Notes under the pieces: model-generated
The model's input: the letters and a program-made list of their open reading frames with translations, nothing else
Database searches by the model: none
Told to the model about the DNA's origin: nothing
DNA from: Rutpela maculata
Lineage: Eukaryota; Arthropoda; Insecta; Coleoptera; Cerambycidae
NCBI GenBank assembly: GCA_936432065.2
Contig: OW386292.2
Coordinates: 13,484,918 to 13,548,917, forward strand
Reading direction: 5' to 3'
Length of the DNA stretch: 64,000 nucleotides
Shown here: positions 10,294 through 21,054 of the stretch, piece after piece
Layout: every line of letters starts with the position of its first letter
Position numbering within the stretch: the first letter of the stretch is position 1
Made by a program: the position numbers and the translations under genes

Positions 10294-11578
10294 GTTCACC
10301 AGTATGCCTATCAACCAGGAAAGTCAACAGAGCGAGCACTAAATAACCTAGTCGGGAAAATCACCAAATCTCGAGGAAAAAGAGATTGCGGTGGCGACCT
10401 TCCTCGACATTGAAGTAGCATTTAACAATGCAATGCTCAACTCCCTATATACAGCGGCGGCTGCTAGAGGGGTTGAGCTAACTATAACTGGCTGGATTCA
10501 AGCTATGCTTGAAAACAGAATCATTACGACTTCTCTACAGGGAGAGACGGTCAGATTTAAGGCCGCAAGAGCAAGCCAAGGTTCAGGCATATGCGGACGA
10601 TCTATTCATTATGGTTAGAGGAAAATCCGAAGATGTGAGAAATACAGTCCATATTTGGTGTGAGCGGGAGCAGATGACTGTTAACCCACACAAGACTGTA
10701 ATAGTACCCTTCACCAGAAAAAGGAGGCTGAATAACTTAGAACCGCCCTCCTTAGCAGCTGAAACTATTCCATTTGCGTGGGAAGTGAAATACCTAGGGG
10801 TTACACTAGATAAATCACTCAACTGGAACTCCCATGTGGAAAAGATAATCCACAAAGCAAGACTCTCCTTATGGACATGTCGCAGAATTTGTGGAAAAAC
10901 CTGTGGCATAGGTCCCCAACAAATATATTGGATATACGTTACAGTCATAAGACCAATGGTAGCGTATGCCTCTATGTTTGGTGGTCGAAAAAGCTACAAC
11001 AGACGACCAAAGCCAAACTCTCTGGTTTACAGAGCCAAGCATGCCTGGCGATAACTGGTGCAATAAGTACCACACCGTCAGCCGCTCTGGAAATCCTCCT
11101 GGATCTACCCTCTCTCCACATCTATCTGGAGAGAGAGGCCAGGTGGGCAACATACAGACTTCAACAAGCGGTAACTCATATGCCGCAGGCTAGCATCATG
11201 GAACGCAACAGCCTGTCAGCTGACATGGAGTATCACGACATCCTAGGAAAGCTTTCAGGTGTGATGCCTACTGCAACCAACTATGACCTGCCTTTTACCG
11301 TCCTGCTTCCTGGAAGAGACGAATGGGATCGGAATAAGACCGACCTACAAAGAGCAGACATATTTTGGTTCACAGACGGCTCCAAAACCCCTGAGGGAAT
11401 TGGAGCTGGACCATACAGTCGCAACCCAAAGGTAAGAATTACTTCGAGCCTGGGTAATTATGCGACTGTCTTTCAGGCAGAAGTTCATGCCTTTGAACTG
11501 TGTACGAGGAGGCTTGAACAGATGCAGCCTAGACACAGATCAATAAGAATCTTTTCAGACAGCCAAGCAGCCCTCTAA
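10294..11578 (+). pseudogene. Non-LTR retrotransposon (I/R1-like) reverse transcriptase with RNase H, broken
   Basis: Segments in order: QYAYQPGKSTERAL (frame at 10294) and, after a frameshift near 10372, VATFLDIEVAFNNA, the RT catalytic block A (one of the usual aspartates is Asn). After a deletion near 10565-10580 that removes the PQG block comes AYADDLFIMV (10589-10618) with the catalytic YADD, then KYLGVTLDKSLNWNSH, the thumb. After another frameshift comes the RNase H domain with FTDGSKTPEGIGAG (about 11365-11406), a conserved Glu in FQAEVHAF and SDSQAAL (11558-11578), where a TAA follows at once. RT plus RNase H with this layout fits the I/R1 group. The 5' part (endonuclease, ORF1) is missing. 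At least three lesions make it dead. Confidence 0.9.
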
Positions 11579-11632
11579 ACTCTTGCTTTTCAAAAAAAAA
11601 AAATGTTTGCACCTTCTCAAACTTGTAGTTTT

Positions 11633-11880
11633 TTATAAAATATTATTTTGGGTATTCAGCAGATAACTTTCAAAGAAATCATTCGTTCCTTTCATATATT
11701 ATTGATCTAAATCTGATCAAGCTAGAATATCAACGAGTAGTTCTCTTACAAACAAACTTGTAACTAAGAGAACTACTCGTTGATATTCTAGCTTGATCAG
11801 ATTTAGATCAATAATATATGAAAGGAACGAATGATTTCTTTGAAAGTTATCTGCTGAATACCCAAAATAATATTTTATAA
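11633..11880. repeat. Perfect 116-bp inverted repeat (hairpin), 16-bp loop
   Basis: Read base by base, 11633-11748 and 11765-11880 are exact reverse complements with no mismatch; the spacer is 11749-11764. A 13-14 bp direct repeat (TTGTAGTTTTTTAT) occurs just before the left arm (11622-11635) and again at about 11917-11930, suggesting that a block of about 295 bp including the hairpin was inserted or duplicated there. A transcript would fold into a fully paired 116-bp dsRNA. Confidence 0.95.
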
Positions 11881-12664
11881 CAATGATGTAAGCAGAAATA
11901 CAAGATATTTATTTTGTAGTTTTTTATCGTGATTATCATTTAAATATTTTGTTGTTTTTTTTTGGATTAAAATTAACTATCGATTTCTTCGGATGCTTAC
12001 GTTTTGTAGGATAGCTAAAATATTGTCCGGATTGTTCTCTAATTTTGTACTGCTGGACACTGACACTGGGCATTAATATTTTACTACTATTATTAGCAAA
12101 AGCTATGCTTATTTTATATGTTACAGTGGCTCTAAAAGAAGATTTTACTGCTCTTAAGAAGTATGACAAATCATTCGTATTTAATACAAAATTACTCAAA
12201 CAATATTGTCTTCCTCTTAGCAGTGCTTTCGAGTTGCCACAGTTAGGAAGCTGTTCATCATCATCAGATAAGGGACCATTTGTGTCTAAACTATCACTAG
12301 GACCAGCAAAAAGTACCAGGAATAGCCCGGGATGGGAAAATTGACCAGTTTGAAGAAGGAAAGGTGCAGGATGTTGAGCTTAGTAGAACTGGATTAAGTA
12401 TTTATTTTCTAAACATTCACCATCATCAATTCCGATACAAAAATTTTTACCATTACCATTCGCAATACAATCCTCAATTCTTAAATATAAAAAAAGTATT
12501 AATAACAAAATGAACATAAAATATTTAAATCTTTGACAGCATGATGACATTTAAAAAGAATAATCAACAACAACTAACCTTTCTACTAGTACATTTTTCG
12601 TTTTAAATCCCGGACAAGATGGTCTTGTACTTTTGCAAATTTCAATTTTGCTCCAGGTGCATTA

Positions 12665-13346
12665 TAGTGTGAGATCCCAGAGCTGCCAGACCTACGTCAT
12701 TTTAGCAAAGCTAATATTTTGACAATGAATAGTGTAATATCTAGTTAAGAACGTATGCGTATTTGCTAGCTTGAAAGTGGGGCGCTTTTGCAGAAAACAG
12801 GTACAAAAGGTACATACAAATTTTCTCACCTACGTTAAAATATGATAGCTGATTTATTTTTTCAAGTAACACGCTAACGACGCGACATGGTGTAAGCGTC
12901 AATCTCCGAATCTTAAGGTCCGAGGTTCGATCCCTGAGCGTTCTCGTTTTTTTTTCAAATATACATACTAAGAAAAAAGTTATGGCCAAAAATAATAAAT
13001 ATTTCCCTATCGGTTGTCTCTTTCTTGGTAATTGCCACCTTAAGTTAATATTTGTTGAAAAAAAAAAGCTGAGAACGCTCAGGGATCGAGCCTCGGACCT
13101 TAAGATTCGGAGGTTGACGCTTACACCATGTCGTTAACCCGTCACTTGTATAATAAATCAGCTGTCATACTTTAACGTAGGAGACAAAACTTTTTATGTA
13201 CCTTTTGTACCTGTTTTCTGCAAAAGCGCCCCGCTTTCAAGCTAGCAAATACGCATACGTTCTTAACTAGACATTACACTATTCGTTGTCAAAATATTAG
13301 CTTTGCTAAAATGACGTAGGTCTGGCAGCTCTGGGATCTTGGACTA
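12665..13346. mobile_element. Family-C foldback carrying tRNA-like arms, copy 1
   Basis: Arms of about 290 bp (12665-12955 and 13060-13346) are reverse complements. Termini are TAGT..AGATCCCAGAGCTGCC at both ends, flanked by TTA (12662-12664 and 13347-13349), suggesting a 3-bp duplication as in PIF/Harbinger. The second copy (21055-22273) is flanked by TAT, so the superfamily is not certain. Each arm ends inward with a tRNA-like block followed by an oligo-T run. No transposase is encoded. Confidence 0.8.
12871..12942 (+). ncRNA. tRNA-like sequence with B box and oligo-T, in family-C arm
   Basis: It contains GGTTCGATCCC, matching the Pol III B-box consensus, preceded by a region with a D-arm-like GGTGTAAGCGTC and an anticodon-arm-like CTCCGAATCTTAAGG. 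ACGCT at the 5' end can pair with AGCGT at the 3' end, and a T-run (12946-12955) follows as a possible terminator. The mirror copy lies in the other arm (about 13073-13130). It is too irregular for a functional tRNA; transcription is a guess. Confidence 0.5.
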
Positions 13347-13640
13347 TTATCTTCCGTTAATTCCATTTTAAAGAAGTACGTTTAACGTTGCTGTCAATAG
13401 GAAAATCAAAACATGTGTACCCCCCACTAGTGCTACCTCTAGTGGATCTGTTTTAAATCTTCCAAGGAAACAGGCTAATTGAATATATTCTGGGGCGGCT
13501 AGCGCCAAAACGGTCAGAGGGGGAGGTCCGATTCACATAAGATAAATTACTCAGAAAAATATTTGCTAAAACATAACAGCAATGCCAACATGTTATATCC
13601 CAGGCCCCATATATGTAGCTATCTCATAGACTATTACTAC

Positions 13641-14498
13641 CTAATATCGATATTAAGGTCAGTTAAAAATACATTTTGAATGCTATTTATGATGTACTTT
13701 TGTATGTATATCCTACTAATGAAAACTAACAAGTTCGAAAATACTATTCAGTAGTAAAAACCTTAATTAACATATTTCCCATGTCACAGTAAGTTTAATA
13801 AATTTCCCGTCCTCACCTATCTGCATTAAAAGTCACCCCTACAGAACTACAAGTACTAATATACCCCAAACAAAATAAAGACTGGCTGTGATTCCACCAC
13901 TAATTCTGTAATTTGGAAGAGGGATGCAGCGCTTCGATGACTTTTGGCGACTAATCAACTTAGGACATGCTAGAAAAAACAAGTGAGGGTGGCGGGGTTG
14001 TCGCTAAGTTGATCTTTAATGTTGGGGTGTTTTAAGATGACGCGCTGTTGTGTATTGTGACAAGTAATTGCCAATTTTGGTTATTAGATATTAGGTTTTG
14101 TATGGGCTAATAAATATTTAGGTTTTGATTGGAAAGGGGGTGTGTGGATTTTGAAGTAAATGTAATAATAGTATGAATATATTAAGTGCCACTACACGTG
14201 AATAATTTATACCTTTTTTATTGATGACTTTTTAAGAAGAAGTTTATAATAATTAACAAATCGTCCTTGTTATGTATAAGGAAATTTTACACATTTTTTT
14301 AAATCGTTTTTGTGACTTTTATTATACACAGTGGGGCAATAATGCGTTGGAATTCAATAGCTCGAGTTCTATGATAGCTAGAAATTAAAAAAAAAAATGT
14401 AAGTAAACTAGATAAAAAAGTCTATAACCGGAAATTATTTTCGAATACACAGGATATAATATCAACGGGGAATGATTCTATAGGATCAAGCGCCTTTT
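13641..14498. other. AT-rich intergenic sequence, nothing recognised
   Basis: No coding similarity or clear repeat boundary seen. Confidence 0.35.
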
Positions 14499-15470
14499 AC
14501 TTCCACATCCAGTGGAGGTATAGTAACGACAAAAAAATTTTATTCTTCAAATAGGCTTAGAATGTCATGAGACGTCGAGATTTTAAGTTTGAGCGAAAAA
14601 ATTTTTCTGTCTGTCTGTCGGTCTGTCTGTTGGTCTGTCTGTAACTTTTTTGTGCGCACGTTTTTTTTTACGAGGAGGGGAAACCCACACGGGCTGCCCA
14701 TCCCTACTTGGAATGGGTCTGAGTGTCAGCCTCAAACTGACTAAAACCCCTCCTCCCAGGGCTCGTCTGTAAGGAATACTCCGAGGTCACTGCAGCCTCC
14801 TGGGCTTATTGTGCTCTCCCTGTTTTTAGTTTACACTGTCCATTTTAATACTCCTGTATCACTGACAAGGTGATACAGGTCTGAAAATGGGCGAGTTATG
14901 ATAGTCTCCGGGTCTGGTTGTGTTTGCCCGTAGATATTATAACTCACTCTACCCATTTTTCCTGTGCCGTTGGCAGCAGGTCTGAGAAAATGGGCAGAGT
15001 GGTAGTTGCCAGGTCCATTGTCTTTCCCCGTTGATATAATATATCCTGCAGTCCAGACCCTGCAGTCGTATAATATCCTTTGTCAGCAACGGCTTCGCTA
15101 CGCGGCGTTCCTCGCTGGACACCACCCCAGTCAAGTCCTCGTCGCGTGCGACGTCACTTTACGTCGGTGTTCTGTTCGGCAACAGTCTCGCTATGCGGTG
15201 TCCCTTGATGTCCCATCCGGTGTCCCATAAAGTCCACACCGCTAGCGAAGTTGCTTCACTTTAGTGAGGACCACTGTAGCCTCCTCATTGTGATGCAGTT
15301 TTATCTGGAATGGACCTATTCTCCCATTCCTTCGACCTTTTGAAGGTTGCTCTTCCAGGCTATGCTCCTTGTCAGCAACGGCCTCGCTATGCGGTATTCC
15401 TTGATGGTCCGTCACCCCAGTCAAGTCCACGCCGCTTGCGATGTTGCTTCACTTTGCGCCCCTGCATCAC

Positions 15471-17398
15471 CACGGCTGACTCTAGTAACAGGCCGCGAAC
15501 AAGGAAAACTGGCAACAATGCATGTGGTGCTAAGTTTCACTAAATTGCCATAGCTGTTTACGGCTGCTTTTGGTCGGCTCTTGTTTTAATTGCTGGAAAT
15601 TCATATTTTTATTTTGTAACAATAGTGTAAGTGTCTTGCTAATTGAAGTGCTAGTTTAGATCGTGTGATATCAATTATAGGACGTTACGATAGTTTTAAT
15701 CGAATGTATACTCTGTTTAACAGTGCGTGAACCGACTTAACCTAAAATGCCCAGGCACTCTGTCATACCAGGCTGTAAGACAAATAATTGTACTTCCACA
15801 ACGAAAACAGACGGTCCAAAGACCACATTTAGTTTAGTTTAGTTTTCCTAAGGACGATGAATTAAGAGAAAAATGGCCTACAGCTATTCCCCGAAAAGAT
15901 TGGATACCATCAAAACATGCTGTTGTATGCGAAATACATTTTGATCCCGGTGAGATTATTAAATTTGATAAATATCTTGTACCAGGTGGAACATTTAAAA
16001 TGATTCCTTATAAACCAAAATTAAAAGAAAATACTGTCCCATTTTTCCAAATTTGCCTAAATTCTTATCTACAAAAAATCAGTCCGTCGACAAGATCCAG
16101 AAAGTAGGCGCGAAAATCAAATTCATCAACATGAAATTTTAATCCAAAACTTTGAGAAGTCGGATATTATTGAAAATTATGAGGAATTTATTAACGTTTT
16201 ATCAAAAAAAATAATAATAATATCTCTGATAGCTGGAATGTAAACATTTTTACGTCTAAAGTCGTATTTTATAAGTTAAATTCTGATGCTGATATTGTTG
16301 GTATTGAAAATCAAATTTCAATTAATACTGGCCTAATATAGACGAAGCAGTTAACATTTATATATCTGGATAGGTATCTCATGCACTATCTAAAAAAATT
16401 TCTTGTAATATTTGCCTTTCACATATTGTTGAAAATAAATGGAATTTTACTGAAAATCAATATTGTGATTATCTACAACGTGATGGTCTATCAGTACCCA
16501 CGAATAATATGGCCATAATTTTATTTCACGTGTACGTCATATTAAAACATATCATTAACAATAGTTTAGAAAAAGATTTTCTTATCAATCTAACTTTACA
16601 TAGTTCAAAGTCAGGTAATTTTTATTTAGATTTTTTAAACACGTGTATATGCGGGAACAATATTGACTATATTTTACGAATTATTTGTTCAATATTTGCT
16701 AATGTACTTCTATATAATTATGTAAAAATGCAGAATAATCGGGCGCCTGAGCAAAGTAGATTGAAATCTCGGTTACGAACTACTGAAAAAGATGTCAATA
16801 AAACGAAAATTAGACACTTTCAAAACAGCAAAGTAGAAACCTATATGTATCAATTCAATTCCATATTCGTATTTTATTCATATCATAAGTAAATATTTGT
16901 TCATGTTTTTAAATTTACTTACAGCCTTACAGTCCTGTTATTTTTAATTTACTCATTTCTGAATCATCCTAAATTAGAATATTATGGGATATCTGTATTA
17001 TTTTATTACTCCCTTTATAATATAAAAATATGATATTTCGTATTATTAAAAAAGTAACTCTTCTCGTTGGTTTTGCTGAACAATTAAACATTTTTTTTCT
17101 GTGCAAAATTAGGCATAATTCTGTACAAAATATCATGATGTTTAATTGACCGAGCAGAGATTTAAACTTCGATTGAAGCCTCAATTTATATATAATCTGT
17201 ATCCTACCTAAACAAACCTATCATATAGAATCATGAATCAAAACGCATTATAAATAAATAAAATACAATTAAAACACGGGCGCCTATTAAATTTAGCTGC
17301 TGTAATGCAAACCAACCATCGCACATCGGACTACATCTTTACTTGTGTGCGGTGTTGCCACTTATTACTTCATGGCCTGTTAACTAGAGTCGGCCGTG
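15471..17398 (+). mobile_element. P-element-like THAP transposon with TIRs and 7-bp TSD
   Basis: The terminal inverted repeats are CACGGCTGACTCTAGT-AACAGGCC (left, 15471-15494) and the reverse complement of GGCCTGTTAACTAGAGTCGGCCGTG (right, 17374-17398; written here in two blocks: GGCCTGTTAACTAG, AGTCGGCCGTG), differing by one base and one indel. GCATCAC directly flanks both ends (15464-15470 and 17399-17405). It carries a THAP-domain pseudogene on +. TIRs starting CA, a 7-8 bp duplication and a THAP protein together point to the P superfamily. The element is 1.93 kb, shorter than a full autonomous P, and I see no complete RNase H-like transposase core. Confidence 0.75.
15747..16892 (+). pseudogene. 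THAP-domain transposase-like protein, broken
   Basis: ATG at 15747 starts MPRHSVIPGCKTNNC, followed by a THAP zinc-finger pattern: C-x4-C, then FPKDDELREKWPTAIPRKDW, then SKHAVVCEIHFDPGEI with the C-x2-H pair (about 15928-15940). THAP domains bind DNA and form the N-terminus of P-type transposases. The frame is broken just before FPKDD by two extra 5-bp TTTAG units (15829-15846 reads TTTAG repeated), giving a TAG and a shift. Further downstream, frames alternate (for example ENQIHQHEILIQNFEKSD near 16110) with many stops. The last open stretch, 16509-16892, encodes LINLTLHSSKSGNFYLDFLNT and SRLKSRLRTTEKDVNKTK. This looks like a decayed THAP gene; whether it was a full P transposase cannot be shown. 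Confidence 0.8.
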
Positions 17399-18599
17399 GC
17401 ATCACTTTAGTAAGGACCGCTATGACCTCCTTACTATGATGCAGGTTTATCTGCACCTTCAGCTGGAATGGGCCTATTTTTCCCTTTCCTTCCTGAGGGT
17501 TACCCTCCTCTGGCTCGGGAATCCAGTGCGCACGTTTACTCTGGGACCGTTTGAGATATTGACATGAAATTTGGTGCACATATGTACTTCAACGAGATCT
17601 AGAACTAGATTATATTTTCATCTTGTTCTGTCGAAGGGTTGGGGGGAAATGGGGGTAAATTTGGGGTAAATAGGTAAATCAAGCAGGTAAGAGTCCATAA
17701 AATTGGTATTTAGTATATACAAAAGAAGCTAAGGTCTCAAAAAAAATTTTGGCCTTAGCCATCCCCATTACCACCCCCACCCCATTATTAAAGGGGATGA
17801 AAAAAAATTGTGATTTAGTGTGTGTACAAGGACCAGAAACCTCAAAATAGTTTTTACTTCATCCACCCCCACTACCACCTCCTATCACCACCCTCACCCC
17901 ACTGCCTATGTGGGATATCGTTTTATGGGTTCTTGGGGTAGAGGATTTCAAACATTATATTATTAAAGTTCCATAAACAATTATTTCCACATAAAAAAAT
18001 TTTTTCGTTGTGAGTGACTTGGATAGAAAATCTGGATGTGGAAGTAGTGATTCCTTGGGCAGCGGTTTTTTAAAATGAAACGCTATGTATATCATTACAT
18101 TTTTTGAAACCACATTCTACACACTTCTTTTACTCCTATATTATTAATGGCTATCTCCCAATCATTTGGATGTAATGGATTTTTTTTTTAAATAATGCCA
18201 TCTGCAGATGCATTTTGACAAAATTACTGCGGTCACAATTATAGGTTTTAATAAGAAATTATGTGAATACTAGTTACGAGACATCCAATTAATGTTTTTG
18301 AATCATTTTCACTTTATAAAATATACAGGGTAGCCAAAAATGATTTTTCAATTTAGAACTTTTTGAATTGAATTTTTTCAATTTTTGAAAAAGTATTAGT
18401 ATAAGTCATATCCTCATAGATAAGATGTAGTTGAGTAAAAGTACGCCGAGGATAGTTCATTTTTTCCGAAGAAAATGCTAACCAGTCCATGCACTGAACT
18501 TCTTCACACAATAAAATTATTGAAAATGTAGAGCAGGAAGGTATAGTCTAGGTGCCCGCGTACATAAATGCAATTTATACATATCCTCGTATAACTTCT

Positions 18600-19056
18600 T
18601 GTACGGCATAATTGCGCCTAGTCTATCATTTTTTTCCTCTGCGAAAATTTTCGTAAACGCGGCGTTCCTCCTCGGCAAGAAAAAGACAATTTCCACACGT
18701 CGGACTGGAAAATCGGCAAATATATTTTGTCGGACAATTTGAGAATTGGATTCTACATACATATTCTATATATTTCTACAAACTGTCCGACAAAAATTTT
18801 GGAACGTTAAGGGTGTTTACCACCCTAAACATAACATAACATAACTTTAAAACATTTATTAATAACCAGCTGATTTTTTCAAGATTGCTTAATAAAAATA
18901 TGTAGAATCCAATTTTCGAATTGTCGGACAAAATATATTTGCCGATTTTCCAGTCCGACGTGTGGAAATCGTCTTTTTCATGCCGAGGAGGAACGCCGCG
19001 TTTACGAAAATTCTCACAGAGGGAAAAAGTGTTAGACTAGGCGCAATTATACCGTT
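18600..19056. repeat. Inverted repeat with about 158-bp arms
   Basis: 18600-18758 and 18898-19056 are reverse complements with about 10 percent differences (AATCGGCAAATATATTTTGT, CGCGGCGTTCCTCCTCGGCA). The loop includes a third GTCCGACAAA motif at about 18786. The small open frames in the arms mirror each other and are not supported as genes. Confidence 0.75.
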
Positions 19057-20426
19057 AACTGGGCGACGGTGAAGTTTTATTTCATAATTTTGAATGACCT
19101 TTTTGGAGGTCGTGCAGTTTTTTTTCAAAATTTATTTTATCTACCAAAGTTTTCATCATTAACTATGACGCAAGCCGGTAAAGTAACTACTGTTACAACG
19201 TCTATGTGTACCAAAGGACCTATTTAAAATAAGATTTTTAACATATCACGAGCGTGATTCAGAATCCTGCACGGGTGTCTAACATGATGAGGAAGCAGTG
19301 ACGCGTGAACCTGGTGCTCCTGGCAGCATATCTGTCGCAGACACACGATCACATACAACCCCATACGTAAAACTCACTCAACTAAAAATGAAATGTTCCT
19401 GCCGTAATGGCCCTGGTCCACCTCAGATTCATGCGATCTGTTATTTGGCATTAATACCCAGCTGCTTCCTCTTGACAGTGTAGTCGTCTTAGATCCTAAT
19501 ATTTCAATATTATATCGGTTTGAAAAATCTAGTTAAGGTTGCTAAAACTTTATGGATTTTAATTTAGTCCCTCTCCGTTTTTACATTGAAGTTGTAATTT
19601 ATGAAATATAGCTTAGTGCAGTAAATAGGATTTTTTTTGCTAGACAAAAATGGTATAAAGCTGAACTTTGGCATGGACGTTCAGAATTGGCCCAGAAACA
19701 ATAATCCGTCGAGTCCTTATAAATCCGCTGTGAACTTTCACCGCCATATCCAAAAAAATGGCTGAAAATTAGCTGTTTTTAAATTTAATCAAAATTATCT
19801 TGAGTATAGTAGGATACGTATATAATTCATCGATATAAAATAGCTCACAAAAAAGCGTAAAGGGTACCGGCCGCATATTAGTTTCTGTTTATTTACAAAA
19901 AAAGCCATAAAGGTGTTCGGCTTCATCACAAAAAAATGGTCATACATCCTAACATGTTAATAATGTTTAATGTAGGACAATCCCATTAAATATAGTTGGT
20001 TGAAATTTGCCCTAGCGAATTGACGATTGGTTGGAGTAAGCTATGTATTCAACGTGGACTATCTGGAGTGGACTAACTGTTTCTTCGTCATACAAGTTTA
20101 ATGAAAAGTTTCAATAAATCTTTTTGTTGAAATAAATAGTTTATCTTGTTTGACAGTAAAACTAAAGTTTATAAAAATAAATAATTGTTCAAAAGAACAT
20201 CACGATACGATGAAAATGAAGGGTAATGAAACAGTTTTTTAATTAATTCGTGAAAGAACGCTCGACGCTGTGGAAGTGGACCACGCGAGACCTTGTCATT
20301 TCGGTCGGCAATATATAGCTTTTGCACAAGACAAATTTCAAAGACTCCAAGTACTTCATCAAACAAGGAAGAAATACAAATTTTCCTGATGGATCACGAT
20401 CTCTACTTTGAGGATGTTATACAAAG
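19057..20426. other. Intergenic sequence, nothing recognised
   Basis: The short frames at 19298-19483 (+) and 20169-20366 (-) show no family I recognise. The sequence is otherwise AT-rich. Confidence 0.35.
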
Positions 20427-20956
20427 TAGAGATGCCGCAAGACCAAGACTAGTCTCGGTCTTGTCTTAGTCCTGGGTCTTGTCTTGAATTTCAAGACAAG
20501 ACAATCTCTGAAATTTCGAGACCAAGATAAGACCTGACCTTTCAAGACCAAGACTCTTGTCGAGAGTCTTGTCAAGAATCTTGAGTTTTGTCATTCGATA
20601 ATAATTTTTTTAATTTTTATTTTTAAACAATGTATTTTTGAATGGGCAAATCAATCTAGAATTTACTAAAACTTGAAGGGCTGTATTAAAATATTTAAGC
20701 ATACGGGAGTATTAACTATTACTGAATGAATAGGTACGACTGTTGAAAAAAGTTTATTGACCTTGTTTCTGAATTAATGATCAAATGTCAAGACTCAATA
20801 CTATACCAAGACAAGACGACTCACTAGTTTATGAAAGCCAAGACTAGTTAAGTCAAGACTATCTCGAGATCAAGACAAGACTAGTTAAGCCAAGATTATC
20901 TCGAGACCGACAAATCTTGCGTAGTCTTGTCTTGTATTGGTCTTGCGACATCTCTA
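20427..20956. mobile_element. hAT-type MITE with perfect 8-bp target-site duplication
   Basis: 530 bp with TIRs TAGAGATGCCGCAAGACC and TAGAGATGTCGCAAGACC (right end, reverse complement), flanked by ATACAAAG at 20419-20426 and 20957-20964. Both ends are packed with CAAGAC/GTCTTG motifs in both orientations (more than fifteen), as expected for subterminal transposase-binding repeats. There is no coding. The 8-bp duplication and TIR style fit hAT. Confidence 0.9.
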
Positions 20957-21054
20957 ATACAAAGAAGCAATTATTGGAAGTACTGTGTAGCAAAACGGTT
21001 GAAAAAAAAATAGCGAGGCAATATGGACACTTTGTTTTTAGACTACCTCCCTAT

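Larger units (their letters stand above)
10137..13640. mobile_element. Composite element with long inverted ends
   Basis: About 130 bp at 10137-10265 is the reverse complement of 13487-13640: ATAGCTACATATATGGGGCC, TTATCTCATGTGAATC and CCGTTTTGGCGCTAGCC. Between the ends lie a broken non-LTR retrotransposon, a perfect hairpin and a family-C foldback. The ends look like terminal inverted repeats of an old DNA transposon that collected insertions, though two separate opposed copies of one repeat would look the same. Confidence 0.5.
14661..17525 (-). mobile_element. Non-LTR-like retroelement insertion (minus strand) with 9-bp target-site duplication
   Basis: Inserted in family A: GTGCGCACG is present at 14652-14660 and again at 17526-17534, and the left boundary is a T-run (14661-14669), which is the poly(A) tail of a minus-strand insertion. 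Its minus-strand text contains two related coding bits: KGKIGPFQLK, INLHHSKEVIAVLTKV (about 17400-17500) and NGRIGPFQIKLHH, VVLTKV (about 15245-15330). These resemble the start of the apurinic-type endonuclease domain of I/R1/Jockey-like LINEs. A block starting CAGCAACGGCYTCGCTA is tandemly repeated at 15083 and 15371 (288 bp apart). No RT is present, so it is a deleted or parasitic derivative. A P-like element sits inside it. Confidence 0.7.
14499..18070 (-). mobile_element. Family-A Helentron-like element, split by a retrotransposon
   Basis: On the minus strand it starts at about 18070 with ACCGCTGCCCAAGGAATCAC and ends at 14499 with the hairpin CTCCACTGGATGTGGAAGT. The two halves (17535-18070 and 14499-14660) join to about 0.69 kb, matching the intact copies at 38359-39013 and 62549-63230. 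It has a subterminal copy of the terminal ACTTCCACATCCAG motif, a GTCT microsatellite (14607-14640) and no coding. A subterminal inverted repeat, core microsatellite and 3' stem-loop without a target duplication are the features of Helentron-type non-autonomous elements (inference). Confidence 0.75.

Noticed and set aside
10583..10948. Minus-strand frames opposite the retrotransposon pseudogene
   Set aside because: They are shadows of the plus-strand RT frame, which carries the YADD and thumb motifs.
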